This document shows, piece by piece, positions 62,894 through 64,000 of a DNA stretch of 64,000 nt (within the stretch, counting starts at the first letter, position 1; each line of letters begins with the position of its first letter). The notes under the pieces were generated by a model. That model worked only from the letters and a program-made list of their open reading frames with translations. It searched no databases and was not told where the DNA came from. The DNA comes from CAWCCP01 sp963701245 (GTDB lineage: Bacteria; Patescibacteriota; Saccharimonadia; Saccharimonadales; UBA4665). The stretch covers positions 682,001-746,000 of the forward strand of contig OY969576.1 of assembly GCA_963701245.1 (NCBI GenBank), written 5' to 3'. The translations under genes were made by a program, and so were the position numbers.

Positions 62894-63148
62894 TTAATCC
62901 TTATGTTTATGTTGTTGAAAATCCATTATATTTTTTATTAACTTAAAAATCGCGAACTTGCCTGTGGCATCTTTTAAGACGTCTGCCGCAGATTCTACCG
63001 AATTCACTACATTCTCGGCTTTATATACTACCCGCTGAATGCTTTTTAAAATCTTGATTATGAAGGCTAGGGCCACGCAGAACAATAAAAAATATAAAAT
63101 CAATAATATAAGCAGTGTGGTGACAAGTACAGTATCGGTAGTCGACAT
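62894..63148 (-). CDS. Small single-pass membrane protein (DUF948-like)
   Basis: 84 residues: an N-terminal membrane helix (LILLILYFLLFCVALAFIIK) then an amphipathic helix (VVYKAENVVNSVESAADVLK) as in DUF948 proteins, which commonly precede ytxH. It ends with a His/Lys tail. Likely co-transcribed with the YtxH-like gene. Confidence 0.75.
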   Translation of the reverse strand: MSTTDTVLVTTLLILLILYFLLFCVALAFIIKILKSIQRVVYKAENVVNSVESAADVLKDATGKFAIFKLIKNIMDFQQHKHKD

Positions 63149-63176
63149 ACAGTTAAGTATAGTATAACTAGTTCGA

Positions 63177-64000
63177 CTACTCTAGCTTTTCACGCAAATA
63201 TTCGCGTAACGCCGGGCCGAAGTCCGATCGCTTAAGAGCAAAATCTATGTTGGTCTTTAAGTAATCGAGCGGATTACCGGTGTCATATCGAGTGCTGTTT
63301 TTAATCAAACATCCGTAAAAGTTTTTCCCATCTTTAATCATGGGTTCGATGAGGCTATCTGTCGCGTAAAACTCTTGACCAGGTTTGAGCGCTCTTATGC
63401 CATCTTCTAGATAGTTGAATATATCTGGCGTTAGTAAGTAGCCACTCACACTAGCAAAATTCGAGGGTGCATTTTCCTGACCTGGTTTTTCGACAATTTT
63501 TTGAATTTTGATCACATCGTCTCGAACTTGCTCGCCGCCGAGCATGCCATATCGGTCAAAGTCTGCAGGTTCAGATACGCGCATACATGGCAAAATACCA
63601 CCCTTGAATTCATCGTAAAGGGCGATGACTTGCTTGAAATAATTGGGATCAGCAACTAACAAATCGTCCGCAAAAGTATAGATAAATGGTTCGTTGCCAA
63701 GTAAATGAGCGGCATTCATTATAGGTGTCGCTGTTCCATATGGTCCTTTTTGACGAACATACGTGTAATTCGCCATATCTGCAAGCCTACTCATCTCATC
63801 TATATAGTGAGCTTTTTTCTCGCCACCAGCTCGTAAGTTATTTAATAAATCTTCATTAGGGCGGTCAAAATGATCTTCTATGCTTCGCTTGCTATAACCA
63901 GTCACAATAATGATGTCTTTGACACCAGCATCTACCAGACTTTCTACGATGTACTGAATTATGGGTTTATCGACTAGGGGCAGCATTTCTTTGGGCATTG
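63177..64000 (-). CDS. galU: UTP-glucose-1-phosphate uridylyltransferase, cut by the window end
   Basis: It makes UDP-glucose from glucose-1-phosphate and UTP. The visible 274 codons begin at PKEMLPLVDKPIIQYIVESL; the preceding GxGTRxLPxTK loop lies outside the window, and the ATG at 63998 is internal. Family motifs seen are DIIIVTGYSKRSIEDHFDR, FIYTFADDLLVADPNYFKQ (metal-binding Asp) and GYLLTPDIFNYLEDGIRALK, then LIKNSTRYDTGNPLDYLKTN near the end. Confidence 0.95.
   Translation of the reverse strand, partial: MPKEMLPLVDKPIIQYIVESLVDAGVKDIIIVTGYSKRSIEDHFDRPNEDLLNNLRAGGEKKAHYIDEMSRLADMANYTYVRQKGPYGTATPIMNAAHLLGNEPFIYTFADDLLVADPNYFKQVIALYDEFKGGILPCMRVSEPADFDRYGMLGGEQVRDDVIKIQKIVEKPGQENAPSNFASVSGYLLTPDIFNYLEDGIRALKPGQEFYATDSLIEPMIKDGKNFYGCLIKNSTRYDTGNPLDYLKTNIDFALKRSDFGPALREYLREKLE

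Overview
The window looks like a chromosome segment of a Candidate Phyla Radiation bacterium, most probably Saccharibacteria (TM7) or a close patescibacterial relative. This is inference from several things: compact genes, many starts lying directly behind a -10 box without a Shine-Dalgarno sequence, TGA used as a normal stop (so not the recoded Gracilibacteria/Absconditabacteria), prepilin-type leaders on odd secreted proteins, a PilB ATPase, and the local set galU / two small membrane proteins / dnaE / CAP-domain protein / TrmH-like methylase / pilB. The presence of purM-purL would fit a larger-genome, environmental member.

Region 1 (1-18.6 kb) is a housekeeping core. It holds the end of a penicillin-binding protein, radA, a membrane protein with an HExxH motif, and clpC behind a perfect CIRCE operator. 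It continues with nusA behind a consensus promoter and leader hairpin, an M1 aminopeptidase, yraN-like/rnhB/rplS, purM-purL, a secreted unknown and a beta-carbonic anhydrase.

Region 2 (19,792-40,450) is a 20,659-bp composite Tn3-family transposon. It is bounded by 38-bp inverted repeats and an exact 5-bp target duplication (TAGTT), and it splits a D-2-hydroxyacid dehydrogenase gene whose halves rejoin in frame across 20 kb. From left to right it contains: a truncated Tn3 transposase; a second, unrelated Tn3 element carrying a sigma-70-like passenger; an 8.6-kb cargo; and a complete Tn3 element with tnpA, tnpR and a glycosyltransferase-like passenger. The cargo has a DUF3800 protein, a zinc-ribbon protein, pilin-like proteins, a CHAP-domain wall hydrolase with lectin-like repeats, a membrane effector-like protein divergent from a SppA/ClpP-fold protease, and a gene stub cut by the inner transposon end.

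Region 3 (40.7-55.5 kb) is an accessory zone: a BrnT/CopG-like toxin-antitoxin pair, small secreted proteins, and a destroyed membrane glycosyltransferase-TPR gene. That gene was hit by an IS4-family element, which itself carries an IS256-family insertion in its transposase and an IS30-family insertion in its right terminal repeat. An IS3 element with unrelated flanks and an IS481-like element with a 15-bp duplication follow. Then come an intact paralog of the broken glycosyltransferase-TPR gene, a phosphoribosyltransferase-like gene and an alpha/beta-hydrolase-like gene beside tRNA-Arg(CCG). Degenerate tRNA 3' halves flank the last gene.

Region 4 (55.6-64 kb) returns to core genes: pilB, a TrmH-family methylase, a CAP-domain protein, dnaE, two small envelope proteins and galU (cut by the window end).

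Four genes (clpC, the SDH-type protease, a secreted unknown and a small lipoprotein-like gene) appear broken by single-base shifts, three or more of them at short homopolymers. Consensus sequencing error is therefore a serious alternative to real decay. No CRISPR array or rRNA was seen.
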